Shown piece after piece: positions 9,967 through 22,029 of a stretch of DNA of 64,000 nt. How positions within the stretch are numbered: the first letter of the stretch is position 1; the number at the start of each line of letters is the position of its first letter. The position numbers and the translations under genes are program-made. The stretch lies in assembly GCA_029834535.1 (NCBI GenBank), contig JAQMWT010000548.1, positions 62,001 to 126,000 on the forward strand, in the 5' to 3' direction. This stretch comes from Chrysophaeum taylorii (Eukaryota > Sar > Pelagophyceae > Pelagomonadales > Pelagomonadaceae). The notes under the pieces were generated by a model that was not told the DNA's origin, searched no databases, and saw only the letters and a program-made list of their open reading frames with translations.

Positions 9967-11103
9967 ATGGCCGAGGAGATGCTTCGAGCGTCGCGTGGCG
10001 AATCGAGACCCGAGCGGTGCACAATGGCGAGCGAGGCGCAGTCGGTTGATATTGTGACCAAGTTCATCGAGCTTACCGTCTACACGATTCTTTACCTGCG
10101 CAAGATCATTCCCGAGGAGTGCTTCGAAACAATGGACCTTGGAGGTGGCCACGCGTGTCCGTGTCTTGAACTCAACGCAGGCGGGCAAGCTGGTGCGAAT
10201 GCCCGAGTGATCCAATCGTGGATTTGTTCTGGGCTCCGGACGGCCATTGCAATGAGGTACCTCAAATCTGCCACGTTCATCATTGCGGACGACCAAGAGT
10301 GCTCTCAAGAGCAGTATACTTTTCGCCTTGCATACCCGTGCAGCGAAAAGATCCAAGTGTCGATGAGCGGACCACGCGTCACTGGACGAGAAGTACTCCT
10401 GGACTGCGCGCCCGTGTTCAAACAACTTCGACAAATATGGCTTGATCTGACCTTGCTGACGAGCGGTCTGCCACTACCAACCGACGAAGAGCGCCTCGTT
10501 ACGATGAAACTCTCGTACACAAGTATCACACCGCCTGGTTACAACCCGCCCTGCTTTCGCACGTGCGCCTCCGATGCATTTGACTTCGCCAATTCGGGCC
10601 CCGCGGCGTCAGTCGCTGTCGGAGGAGAAGGGTTGCACGGCCCCCGCCACAGCTGCAAGTTAGTGTACAAGGGACCTCAAATAAGCCTGTCGGACTCATT
10701 ACGCGATGGTCAACCGAGCTCTTCCTCGAAAGACACACCACTCGCGAGCTATTGGCCTAGAGACAATAAGACGTGCAATTGGGGTGACGGCACAGGTGCC
10801 GACGACAACAAGAACGGGAAGGACGATGACGAGGACGACGAAAAAACGCACGTCTCAGCAGGCCCGGACACCCTAGAGGTCTACGGGCAGGTGTCGGAAT
10901 CAAGCTCGTCGAGAAAAAGGCCCCGCGACTTGGCTGGCAAACTGTCGTCACCGCCATGTTCAAAGCGCTTCGAGTGCTCGTATACCGACACACAAGACGC
11001 CTATTACCATGTCGTGAGTTCGCAGGATTCACGAGTCACGACGTACAAGCGCTACACCATGTGTCGAGAGCCCGTCTCCTTCACACAACCCGGCCTCTGC
11101 TGA
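9967..11103 (+). CDS. HORMA-domain meiotic axis protein (Hop1/HORMAD type), copy B
   Basis: Same 378-residue protein as the copy at 980-2116, with identical predicted sequence, HORMA core (TILYLRKIIPEECF at the start, TPPGYNPP at the end), acidic block and basic tail. Upstream sequence is also nearly identical, so both copies are likely to be expressed alike unless silenced as repeats. Confidence 0.9.
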   Translation: MAEEMLRASRGESRPERCTMASEAQSVDIVTKFIELTVYTILYLRKIIPEECFETMDLGGGHACPCLELNAGGQAGANARVIQSWICSGLRTAIAMRYLKSATFIIADDQECSQEQYTFRLAYPCSEKIQVSMSGPRVTGREVLLDCAPVFKQLRQIWLDLTLLTSGLPLPTDEERLVTMKLSYTSITPPGYNPPCFRTCASDAFDFANSGPAASVAVGGEGLHGPRHSCKLVYKGPQISLSDSLRDGQPSSSSKDTPLASYWPRDNKTCNWGDGTGADDNKNGKDDDEDDEKTHVSAGPDTLEVYGQVSESSSSRKRPRDLAGKLSSPPCSKRFECSYTDTQDAYYHVVSSQDSRVTTYKRYTMCREPVSFTQPGLC

Positions 11104-13272
11104 CCCTCTATCGGTGACACTGGGTTCTCATTCAATCCCTTCGAGTGGTGCGTCTCTTGTAAACTAATCTGCCCTCCTGCCCCGACACTCCCCAACCACA
11201 TCTGGCGGCTCAGACAACGCGCCTCTACCGGCGTCTCTCCTTACAGAAACGCCAACGGCCTACGTCTCTCGGCCGCCGGGTCCCTGGCGGCGCCCGGACG
11301 GTTTGGCTAACGCCTTGCCGTCTCCCTTACACCCACTCACCCCACTCTCATTTCCGCTCGACGCTCTCACCCCCGCCAGTCTAAGCTGCTTTGATCAGCG
11401 CACGTTCGCTAACCTTTGAGTTTACTCCCAACCATATCCATGCCCTGCGTGATCTGTCCCGTAGCTTTAAGCGCTCGAACTTTAGCAAGAATAATTTTTC
11501 GAACCGAGGCTTGCAGCCAATGTCATGCTTTGTTGCACGACATCGTACACCACGGGACTGGCTAGCAGGGGTGCTTTGCGCGTGATCCGAAGACGAAATC
11601 TCGGCTCGAACGCTGAACTCATATACGTCCCCCACAGTCGCAATCAACCTATTTTGAGCACGCACCCTCCGTTTCATAACGATTCTTCGCGGTTTACGGT
11701 CGACTGCGAGCTCTTCGGTTATACTTAAATGGCTCGAGCGATCTGGTGCGTATAGGGTGCGGCGACACTTCGCAGGGGTAATCCAGCAGTTGCCTGGCTC
11801 GGAGTTGCACGTCAAACTTGGACGTTTGGCACTCGCTGCGCTACCCAGCTCTCGATGTTCGGATTAGGATTTTGTTTGCCCTCGAGATTCTTCGGTGGCA
11901 CCGAGGATTGTACTTTACAATAGATTGGTGAACTGCATTGCGCTTTGCCTGTAGAGATGAAATATCAAGTCATCGGAACTATATTCTAGATAGCGAGTCG
12001 CTACCAGTCTTGCTGGAATCAGCTGGTTCGAGATGGCCGGTCAAAACTTTAATTCTAAGCGACCCCCAGCACTCACAGCAGACGAACTTTTTCCGACATC
12101 CCTCTGTACACATTCTACAATCTTCGATCCTATACTCACACGAGCTTTGACGATGAGTGACGCGACGTTGTGACGCGAGAGTCTCTTGCGCAGAATCAAC
12201 TTCCCTGCAGCAAGCAAGGCTTCTGACACAACTCGCAAACACCCTCCATGGCAACGCGCATGGCTTTGAACGTTTGGCGACGAGCCATAGAGTGTCAACA
12301 GCGCGGATGAGTCGTCGAGTCGACGTCAAAGAGGGCCACCGTTCGTTTCTAACTTACATAAATGTCAATTGACAGTTGTTCGGTGGAGCACGTTGCGGCT
12401 TCATGCAGAGGCGCGCTCAGACATCATTCGAATCGAGTCATTCCCGCGAGTGGCGCATGGATTGGTGGCCTGTGGGTGTCAGGAGCCGAGTAGAAATACG
12501 TGCGCGGATTAGAGGTGCGGCGTTTCAAGAGCCCGACTATCACTCGCAAGTTGCGCGCCCGCCTTGTGTTCCGAACTGATGGATTTACACAATGTTTTGA
12601 CTAAATTAGCTTCGGAATGAGCAAAGCGAGTGGTGCACGCGCGCGTCGGCTGCTACGGAGCATGAACTTCGACCCTACGTCGTTCGAAGACTACGGGAAG
12701 CTTGGAGACGGAGCTGGATCGTCACGTGCGCAAGATAATGACATCCGCGGTGCGTGCTTCATTCGAGAAGATCAACAATGCAAGCAAAGCGAACGCGAGG
12801 CCAAGAACGTCACTAAGAGTGCCAAATCAGGCAAGTCAAAACGCAAGCTCACCGCGCCTCTGGGTCAGGCTAAAAAGAATACCGGCCCCAACGAGCCGAA
12901 ATGACCATGCGCGGGATTGAACGCGAGACTCGAACAGACCGCGCGGTCACTCGCCCAACAAGGTACGCGAGATTGTCCGTCGGATTGCTGCCGGTAGAAT
13001 ATTTGACGACCTTACACCTCCGCCATTCCCGCCTTTTTGATTGTCCTGTAGACCTGTTCTCGATGCCTCGACGACCTCCGGCATCCCGCAGAAGGGTAGC
13101 TGATTATTTTACTCGGCTAGCCACCTCTTGGTCGAAGCTAATAAGACGGTGTCAGAAGGGCGCCTTAGTAGTACTTTCCGATAACTCTCTCAGCTCGAAC
13201 GACGGTCGCAAGGCCTTCGGTCCAGCTTCCTCGAGGGTGTGAACGGGCGCGCCACGATTCCCGAACGCCACG

Positions 13273-13644
13273 TCAGGGTTGCCTCATCTTGACTTTGAGC
13301 GACGGCTCCGCGTACGACACGACGCGCGTGCTTCTGGCTGGTCTATGAAGGGCTGCGGCGGATAGTGGATGCGTCGGATGCTCGTTGAAAGAGCTGGCTC
13401 TTTCGGAAGCGCTGATAGATTCGGATTGGATTGTCTTGTTCGAGCGCTCGCTAGTTGTGCGCACCTTGAGAAGCTCTCTTGTCAGTGCAGAAATCTGGCG
13501 TTCGTATCGGATTCTTTCTAACTTGAGACGCGCGACTTCTGCGGCAAGCTCCTTGTTGTTCGACTGGAGCGAAGCTAGCCGAACTTCCTTCACGGTGGTG
13601 GAGGGCGCCGTGAGGTCACGTCGTCGTCGTCGCCGAACGATCAT
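13273..13644 (-). CDS. Shugoshin-like protein, copy B
   Basis: 123 residues, the same N-terminal coiled coil and C-terminal VSYAEPSLKVKMRQ basic motif as copy A. It differs by Lys instead of Asn near residue 19 and by silent changes, including one in the codon for Ala of ISALT and one for Arg of VRLAS. An open frame kept with mostly silent differences argues for function. Confidence 0.75.
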   Translation of the reverse strand: MIVRRRRRRDLTAPSTTVKEVRLASLQSNNKELAAEVARLKLERIRYERQISALTRELLKVRTTSERSNKTIQSESISASERASSFNEHPTHPLSAAALHRPARSTRVVSYAEPSLKVKMRQP

Positions 13645-13871
13645 TGGCTTCAGTCCAATGTGTACCAGACACGTGATGTTCTACTACTGTTGTCAAGCAG
13701 GATCACCCAATATTATCACCATCCGGCGTGGAAATATACATCCACAAAATTACGTGGATGTACGCAGTTAGACGTTACAATTCGTAACTCCCAGAATTGG
13801 TACTACCAAGGCGACATCAACGGCCAAACATCACAACTGTAATAAAGCTGGTTGCTCATTAATCAACGACG
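13645..13871. promoter_or_regulatory. Divergent promoter, copy B, inverted repeat conserved
   Basis: Same 227-bp divergent gap. The 9-bp inverted repeat is retained at 13737-13762. One A/T change just upstream of it separates the copies. Confidence 0.4.
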
Positions 13872-15234
13872 ATGGACGTCAACGCCGGAGCCCTGTCTGA
13901 GACGGAGACTGCGCTCGCACGCGCCGAACCAGTTCAGCAAGCTGATGCCAGCAACCACTTGGTCAACGAAGAAGACGTGCTCGAAGACGAGGACGACATC
14001 GACACGCCCGTCACGTTCCTGCACGTCGAGGACCTCGCCGCCCACGGTGCACACGCAGGAGAGATTTCCAAGCTGCGAAAGGTGCGCTCTTGTCTTCTTG
14101 CTGACTGCTTGCCCGACAGAGAGCGCGCAGCGCGGACTGACGACGGTCGGGCTCGTCGCAAGCGCGTCGATGAGAGAACTGATCGAGGTGCCAGGGCTTT
14201 CGACCGAGCGCGCCGACTTCTTGCGCAAGAAAGCCAAACTAGTCGACGGCAAGTCCGGCGTCGTCTTCGCCTCGGGTCTGGACCTCGTGCGGTCGATGAA
14301 GACCAAGATCACGACCGGGAGCGCCGCCCTCGACGCACTCATCGGTGAGATTGGACGCGAGGCTGGACGTGTCAAAATCCAACGAGCTGTTACAGGTGGC
14401 GGCGTTGAGACGAAGACTATCACCGAGCTGTACGGCGACAGCGCAACTGGCAAGACCCAGCTCTGTCACGCGCTGTGCGTGCGGACTCAGTTCGCTCGAG
14501 ACCAAGGCGGCGCGGAGGGCTGCGCGCTGTACATCGACACAGATCAGACGTTCCGTCCAGACCGAATCCAGCAGATTGCGGAGGCCGTCGGTTTCGGTGA
14601 GGATCGCCGTGACATGCTGTTTCGTCTGAGAGTGCCACCGCGCAGACCCACAGCAAATTCTGGGGAATATCGTCGTGATCAAAGCCACCAGCTTCGATCA
14701 TCAATGCGAAATCGCCACCGCGGCGACTCGCGTGCTTGCAGACCCACCGAGTGGCGAGTTTCGTCTCATCATCGTAGACAATCTCATGACCCACCTGCGC
14801 GCCGAATATGCTGGCCGCGGAGAGCTCGCGGCACGACAGCAAGCCCTAAACAGTCACCTCCGTTGGCTCAAACAGCTCGCCGACGAGTTCGACTGCGCCG
14901 TCGTGGTCACGAATCAGGTCTCCACAGTCCCCGAGGCCTTCGCTATGGGCGGGGCCACCGTCAAGCCCTGCGGCGGGCCTGTCCTGGCTCATAACGCCCC
15001 GATGCGAATCTGGTTGCGCAAAGGGCGCGCACAGCAAAAAAAAGCCACGCTTGAACATTCGGCCTTCATGCCAAAAGGTAGGACTCCTCTTGTGTCTATT
15101 GCTGCGCCGACCGAGACAGTTAGAAGCGACTGTCGTCGCGTCTGTAACTTTTTGGAAGCATGAGCGCGCGCGCAGGCGACTGCCTCTTCTCCATCGTAGC
15201 CGCAGGGATCGTCGACTCGATTGAAGGAGCTTAA
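13872..15234 (+). CDS. RAD51/DMC1/RadA-family recombinase, copy B (five exons)
   Basis: Exons 13872-14081, 14122-14344, 14396-14596, 14646-15077 and 15176-15234 by offset from copy A; all splice signals are preserved. The 374-residue product has the same Walker A (GDSATGKTQ), Walker B and terminal GIVDS motif. The only residue change seen is Ala for Thr at position 7, in the poorly conserved N-terminus. Confidence 0.9.
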
Positions 15235-15889
15235 GCGCCCGTCCCTCGCTGGTGAAAGAGCAGAATGAAATTTGACGTGCTGGTGCTTGTTAACAGCGTG
15301 GTTCGTCGTGCTGAATGTCCCGAAGAACTCGTTCTCGCTCTCGAGTCCAAAATTGTCCGCCTGTCTGGCTCGCCGATGTCTAACTTAACGCGACGATTTC
15401 ATCGCGAATGAGTTCACTCCACATCGATCAAGACCGCACAAACCCTTGAAGACGCGCAGAAGAAACCGTCGCGGCCCACCCTCGCACGACTGCGCCACAC
15501 TGTTTCGAACACACGAGACCACTCGTCGGAGCGACGACCGCCTCTATCTATCGTTATAAAAAATGGTCCACCACTGCGCGAAGAATAAAGGCAACGAGAC
15601 GGCGCGCAGATGCACAGCTAAGTAGGTCTCAGTGATTCATCAGTTGTGGCTGCTAGCACATGTGGGAGCATATCGAGCATAGATGAGACCTTAGGTGTCG
15701 ATGGTTTGAATAAAACACTCGAGGGATAGCAGCACTCACAATAAGCATACGTTGTTGCGTGTCGGTTCGCGTGCCACAAACGTAGTGGACTCAGTTCAAG
15801 ACGACCAGGCTTTGGCCGACTTTGGAGCGTGCAATACATCCGTTGGTTATCGATATACTCGTTCAGATGTGGTCTATGATGCATATCAG

Positions 15890-18320
15890 GCCTTGGACTG
15901 ATGGATTTCGCACTAGTTAACCCCGCAGTTTATGATCCCTGCGCGCGGGAGCACGCACGCCATGCGTATGAACTTTGGGCTGCGGATTCTGCGCGTGATG
16001 GCATCGCTCCAAGCTGCTAGGCGATGCGTCGATAAGGTGCGCGAAGCCACTCAGAATTCTGAAGACTTGGACCGTTGCGAATACATGTCATCGTCCGAAA
16101 CCTTCGCGCGCGCACAGAAACCGCGGGAGTTGAAGCTTGGAGCTTTTAGCAGCGCGTGCATCTTTAGATTGAGCGCCAAGAACCCGCGGTCGTTGGACTT
16201 GCTTTGATGTGTGTTCACGTTCGAGGTCTGCCCGCATTGTCAGCCCAAATCGTATCTGTAGAATCGTGCGCAAAGTCGAGAGTAGCAGATTGTGGCGACG
16301 ACGTATGAGTGAATCTCTACTCATTCCATTTCGCTCCTAATGCCGTCGCCCTGATGCTCGAAACGATTCCGACCCACCGGGTTGGACTTTAGCTTGTCAG
16401 ATTGTCTGGCGTCTTCGCGCGCTGCAACTTGTAGAAGTCTCAGTTTGGTGGTTCGAGACATCAACCCGAGGGTAGAAAACTCTGCAACACGTACCGTAAT
16501 TAGGGTGTAGGCTCTCAATTGTCTTACCACGTAATATTAGGCTGTGTTCGGTTATCTAGATCCAAGCTGCTTGGATCGCTGGATTTGCCACTAGTCTGCG
16601 GCGCGATTGATTACGGTTACGCGCGCGCGCGCGCACACTATGCACGCACGTGACCGAAATGCTAGGCTGCGGACTCGGGACGCGTGACACCAACACTCCT
16701 AGGTACTAGGAGAGGCGTTTAGGGGTCGCTTAGGTGTGGTCAGCCGTTCGCATACTTTTGAAGTCTATTCCGAATAATTGATGGAATATGGTTTGACACC
16801 CGTGTCGCGAGCGCGCGAACTGCTCGACTTGGAGCTTTGGGTAATTAAGCGCACATACTGACTTCTAGAGTTCGTGTTCTAGCGAGTCGCAATCGTTAAA
16901 GTTGCGTTGACATGCATGGTCATTCAGTCTCGGACGTCTCTGTGCGCTCTCAGCTCCGAACGTTTTTAGTGTCGGGCACGCAGCGTCGAGCATATCAGGT
17001 TGTGGCGACAACGTGTGGGTAATTCACTAGTCTTTTCCCTACGCCTGGAGTGAGTTCGCCGTACTGTTCGAAACGAGTCCGACCCGGCTGCGAACACAAT
17101 CGTTCGACTCTGCGTGTCGGTTTGTCGGATGTTTGTTCGCAAGTGTGTTTGTGCGAAAACTGTAGTGGTCTCAGTGAGAGACGTCGGTCCGTGCGCATTC
17201 GCCTCTACAGCGTCGAGCCTATCTATAACTTATCCTTTCATTTTTTAGATGAGTTCGGCCATGCAGATCCAACCTTGGATCGCTGGGTTTGATACTAATC
17301 CGGGCTCCATTGATGATTTCTGCCGCAGGATGGCTGCGCGCGCGGACTCCACGTGACCAAAGTTCTATGCTGTGGACTCCCGAGACGTGACAGCAACACT
17401 CCAAGCTACTACTGAGATGCATTCATGCGGGGCTCGCTTACCATGTGCTCAGCCCTTGACATGGAACCGAGGAATTCCGCGCTATTGACTCTAAGCGTTA
17501 TTATCCACGCGCAAGCCGCGGAAGTTGGAGCTCGAGGTCCTAAACGGCGCGCGCACTAGTCTACAGCGTGTGATGTTGCGATGCACAGCTGTAAGCCCCG
17601 AGCTGGCGTTCGCAATCATTCGGGCCCCAGGTCTTCGCTGGATTTGCCTTTTTGAGTCCACCGCATCCAAGGACGGGTCTGAACGGTTGTACGCACGCGC
17701 GCGCGCAGACTCCAGGAGTCAGATCTTCTGGACCGAGGACTCCGTATTTGTGACACCATCAACCCCAACTACTTGGCGGTGCGTTTCGGAGTTGGTTCGA
17801 TGTGTCGAGCTGTTTACATGTCTCGGGGCTCGTGCGCCCGATCAACTGGTAAAGTGTTCGTTCGCGAGTGGTAACGGTCACGATGCGAGAGGTCAGCCGA
17901 GCGTAGAACTTCGACAGTGTGCATTCTATCTGTGGGCTATTAAGATACTGGTTTACACGGTTCGTTCATTCAAATCCAACGTCGGATCGCTGGACTTGCC
18001 ACTAGTGCGACCTCGTCGCAGACGGCCCCGCAAACAACCGGCACGTTCTAGGAGTCGGAACTTCTGCGCCGAGGACTTCTTCCACGTGACACCATCAATC
18101 TAAGCTACCAGGCCTGGTGTTTAGGAGTTGCTACTGTGAGTTCAACTCGTCAGATGCCTGCAGACTGGTAAGCGTGATCGACTCAAATTTGCAGCACACA
18201 TGTTCATCTCGCGAGGTTGAACTGTGGAAAATTGGAGCTAGAGGGAGTGATCGACGCGCACGCACTTCTAAAGACTGCGCTCCTGCGGTGCGCAACCGTC
18301 GGAGCTTCTTTGGTGCGTGT
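15890..18320. repeat. Degenerate satellite-like repeats, copy in unit B running into unit C
   Basis: Same nested 0.35/0.7-kb degenerate monomers as at 6900-9330, spanning the B/C unit junction. The CG dinucleotide run near 16622 is 2 bp longer than in unit A, and there is a one-base insertion near 15949. Confidence 0.7.
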
Positions 18321-19085
18321 GGTCATTCGCCCAGCGTTTCAGCGCTTGTGGGGTCCGATCACGTCGTCGATGTCTCGAGAAGCGTGTTTCTGCTACACAC
18401 TAACTACGGGAGCGAACTGGGGCTAAGGATCTGTAGGGACGACCAATTCCTAATTTCGCGCATTGTATGCTCGCGCTCGCCTCGGCCGAGCGCGACCGTT
18501 CCGAATACAATGTAGTCGACGTCCATACCATCGTGAATACTGCCCCCCCGCCGTGGGGCGTCACCCAGGCGCTTGATCCAGCGGCTCGTTCATGGTAAAG
18601 CGAAAGGTTTTTTTTCCTTCCATCTCCCGATCTATGACTCCTTGGACCGCCCCGCGATTATCCGCACTCAACTTGGCTGTAGGAACTGTGATAGTTTGTG
18701 CCAGCGTGCCGACGAGCTACAGCAGGCTACACAACTCAATTACAATCAAATTGAAGAAGTAGCCCTTCATCAACCATGTGCGCCTAAAAAGCATCGCGAG
18801 CGTGCTATCTGCGCCACATTTGGCTGCGGGTGATCGAGAACCGAGTCGATACACTGTTCTGTACTACAGCAGAACACACTATCGCGCGGTAGCACGCACG
18901 AAAGATTCTTCGTACGCACTCGGTCGAGCATACGGTGCAGTGCCGACGAGCGACATGGCCGAGGAGATGCTTCGAGCGTCGCGTGGCGAATCGAGACCCG
19001 AGCGGTGCACGATGGCGAGCGAGGCGCTGTCGGTTGATATTGTGACCAAGTTCATCGAGCTTACCGTCTACACGATTCTTTGCCT
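17976..19085. repeat. Truncated tandem unit C, right end of the array
   Basis: Follows the unit consensus for about 1.1 kb and departs from it between 19081 and 19087. Its last 200 bases carry more substitutions against A and B than the A-B pair shows (for example near 18884, 19011 and 19028), as expected for an edge copy less well homogenised. The break lies inside the HORMA gene and abuts retrotransposon sequence. Confidence 0.9.
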
Positions 19086-19215
19086 GCTTGGGATGCAATC
19101 CGGAGGGATATGTTTCTACACCTGTGTAAGACGTTTACAGGAAAAGTTGGAGACAGCGACGCGCGCAACGGCTTCTGCCACGCTGAACCGCACCCGACGC
19201 AACGAATCGGGTTGA
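18955..19215 (+). pseudogene. 5' fragment of the HORMA gene, array edge
   Basis: Retains the start codon and about 42 residues (through VYTIL) of the HORMA protein, with Gln replaced by Leu in the SEAQ segment. After about 19083 the frame runs into unrelated retrotransposon-side sequence and stops at 19213-19215. No HORMA core remains. Confidence 0.85.
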
Positions 19216-21182
19216 TTCGCAGCTGCAGCTTAGATTCCATCACCCCTTTTTCAAGCGTGCAACTCGGCATTCGCAGCGTTCACGCAGCATCCTCGGCCGC
19301 CGCGCTTCGCTTGCTCCTTACTCCTCTGCGAGTTGCTCGTCGTGCCGTTTCCATGGCGGTGGTACAGGCAAATAACGCTGCATCTGCTCGATGTGTGACG
19401 GGCGGAATGCCGGGTGCGAGTCGCTTGGTGGCGCGTCGCGATATTGGGAGATTATCGGCTTTCTCAAGAGCGGTTTGTCCAAGGTTAGATAGTCACGTCA
19501 GACGATCATGCAAAAGGCAGATGGTGCGCGCTGTTCAACACCTCAGGGGCATGGCGAAGTGTTCCGTGTACACCCTGCGAAACTATGCAGCCGACAACCT
19601 TGTTTTGACGCAGGAGTCATTAAGGATATAGCACTGCGGCCAATCGGTGATGAAATTGTTGTTGTACCGTCAGATGACGAGATAAGTCGCGCTGTACGGC
19701 AACTTAGTCTTTCAGCTACTGGAGCATCAGGCGTTCGTACGGAGATATAGCGGACGCTCGCTGCTCGAAAGAGCACGTTAAGGACCCTCAGAACTAAAGT
19801 GCATGATTTCTGTTCGTCCAAGAAAAAACAACCGGAAGAATGGGATATCGGCCTTCTTTGTATTTTGCCGAAGAAAGGTGACCTTTCGCTGCCAGGTTCT
19901 TATCGCGGCGTCATGATGTTCGAGGTCACGGAAAAGATTGTCTCCAACATCATACGCGTTCGTCTCGGTGTCATATCCGCTGAGCTAGAACACGAATCGC
20001 AGTGCGGCTTTCGGCCGGAACGGGGGACTGCCGACGCAGCCTTCAGCCTGAAGATGGCATTGAAGAAGCGTTGTGAGGATGGCATGGAAACGTGGGTTTT
20101 ATCCATTGATTTCGTAAGGGCGTTCGACCGGGTCCCGCGGGAACTACCATGGCAAGTGCTATCGAAGTTCGGCGTTCCAAAGAAACTCGTACGCCTCATT
20201 ATAGCGCTCCACAATACATAAAAGCTGTTCTCCGTCTCCGGCGCTGCCGCTTCGATGGACTCACTCATCGGCGTTAAGCAGGGTTGTGTCATAGGTCTGA
20301 TTCTTTTCGTTCTATACATGGCGGCTTTGACCATCTCGTGGTGTCGACGCGAAGGTCGGGAACCAGTATGCGTTTTCAAGACGAAGCAAGACGAAGTACT
20401 CACTGGACGTCGCTACAACGCAAACGCGTCATCGAGCGAAGTTGTACTCGAAGAGGCAGCGTGTGCAGATGAAGTGGCGTTTCCGTTTCCCGATCAACGT
20501 GCTGTGAACGAGGAGATGGCCCGTCTCATCAGGCACATTGCCAGATTTAGTATGGAAATCCATGTGGGTGACCGCCAGTCAGGGAAAAAGTCGAAATCCG
20601 AGATACTGTTTGTTGCCAAGCCAGGCATTTTCTTCAAGGACCCGGAAACCTGCGATGGTGCCGACCTCTCCGACATAGACGTGACGGTTATTCATATCCT
20701 CGTGGTGGCGACGTTCAAATACCTGGGCTCGGTACTCTCTCGCAACTGTAGTGACTCTGAAAATGTTGACTCTCGTCTGAAGAAGGCGGCAGCGGCTTTC
20801 AGTGCGCTCCGTCACCAAGTTTTCGCCTTGAGACACGTTTCTGCTCGAGAAAAGCGAATTGTCTACTTCGGTCTCATCCTCCGGTGTGGAATTATGGTGC
20901 CCGATAGAGTTGTCTACAATCGCCTACGATACTTTCACGCATCAAAACATCAACCCTCCTCTGGTGCCCTGGCCTGGAGACTATCGATACATACATCTCT
21001 CGCGACAACTACTCTAGGCAGGCCATGTTGCCCGGATGTCTTGGAATCGCCTCATTCGAAAGGTGCTCTCCTCCTGGTGCGCTTCCAAACGTCCACAGTT
21101 AACTTACAAGCCGGTTTCTCAACAAGGCACTCCACAAATTCCACGAACTAACGAAGACCTTGTACTAACTAACTAACTAACT
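19086..21182 (+). mobile_element. Decayed non-LTR retrotransposon (LINE), reverse-transcriptase part
   Basis: Frames on the + strand read as the RT half of a LINE: a pre-RT segment (19508-19749), LPKKGDLSLPGSYRGVM, CGFRPERGTADAAFSL and FVRAFDRVPRE (19799-20221), then GVKQGCVIGLILF, a corrupted catalytic box CADEVAF where YADD is expected, and a thumb-like region to about 21150. In-frame stops at 19749 and 20219 and a frame change near 21000 show it is dead. No endonuclease domain is recognisable; sequence from 19086 to 19500 is of unclear origin. The 3' end is a short CTAA tail shared with the next repeat. Clade not determined. Confidence 0.8.
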
Positions 21183-21522
21183 TCAGACCTCTCCCGAGCA
21201 TGGGAGCCAGGCCGGACCGACAGGAGCCTGTCCTGAATCACGGGCCTGTATACGAGGAGCGCCGAAATGTCGGTCGGCGGAGAGCGACCATCAAGCTTGT
21301 CGCCATGCGACGAGGAGACCGCGATGTGACTGACAACCAACTCGTCGATAACCTTCCGCCTTCGCCCCCCGGCCATACCCCGTCCCACTGCGAACGTTCC
21401 GGTTGCCAACCGGCCCGCACGGGAGGCGAATAGGCGCCAACCTACGCCGGGAGGGCGGATGCCCTCGCAAGGCTCAGGATTCATGGGGCACCGTCCTCCA
21501 TCGCAACCGCAGTCGGCGATCA
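21165..21522 (-). repeat. Dispersed TTAG-tailed repeat, copy 1
   Basis: About 340 bp plus a tail, reverse orientation. Closely related copies lie at 58822-59184 (+) and 62656-62973 (-). Each ends with GAGGTCTGAAG followed by TTAG repeats, as in SINEs or LINE 3' ends copied by target-primed reverse transcription. An open frame of about 100 residues (NPEPCEGIRPPGVGW...) is kept in all three, but the complementary strand is open too, so coding is uncertain. Here the CTAA tract is shared head-on with the LINE tail. Confidence 0.8.
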
Positions 21523-22029
21523 GGGAAGACCTGGTACTCCCCCGCTCAAAACCGTGACAACTGGCGAGAGACCATCAACTCGCCCTAAATCCCCCTTTCT
21601 ACTCCCATCGTCTGAACGCCCGGTGACTTTATTTCCACGCGCCGCGGCGCTGGGATTGGCCTATGCCCCATGCACTGGGCTGGCAACTAACGAGTCAGTC
21701 AGTCAGTCAGTCAGTCAGTCAGTCAGTCAGTCAGTCAGTCACTTAGTGTGAAAGTACGCGATTATGTTGATGGGTCATCGAGCTAAACGAGCGGCGACGT
21801 GGTTGGCGCGTCGCTTCTCATTGGCGCGCGCGCCCGCCCGGCCACCCGCCCGCCCATATTGTTTCCTTCTCGCGCCACGACAGCAAGCATCCTCCTCGCA
21901 GTGTACAATGCTACTAGCGGCGACCCCCCATCCTCCTATCGAGGCAGCGGACAAAAGCAACAATTTGAAGAAGAAGAAGAAGTACCGTTGGTGGTGTCGC
22001 GCAGTAGTAGTTTCATTGCATTCAATTGA
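21523..22029. other. Spacer with AGTC microsatellite
   Basis: Contains twelve AGTC repeats at 21693-21740 and CG-rich sequence leading to the next gene. It includes a CCGCCCGCC-type stretch near 21830-21860. No gene seen. The promoter of the 22030 gene is presumably here. Confidence 0.6.

Larger units (their letters stand above)
8988..17975. repeat. Tandem unit B of the 8.99-kb meiosis-gene array
   Basis: Complete second period, 8,988 bp, same gene order and orientation as unit A. The HORMA coding region shows no difference from unit A that I can find, while differences elsewhere include single changes in the shugoshin-like and recombinase genes and small length changes in C, G and CG runs (near 12241, 15949 and 16622). 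This pattern fits very recent duplication, concerted evolution, or both. Confidence 0.97.

Noticed and set aside
1-19085. Array as an integrated virus or transposon
   Set aside because: No capsid, polymerase, integrase, transposase or terminal repeats; the genes are host meiotic families with the same intron type as flanking genes.
21693-21740. AGTC repeats as a CRISPR-like or telomeric array
   Set aside because: Perfect tetranucleotide microsatellite without spacers and not a known telomere motif.
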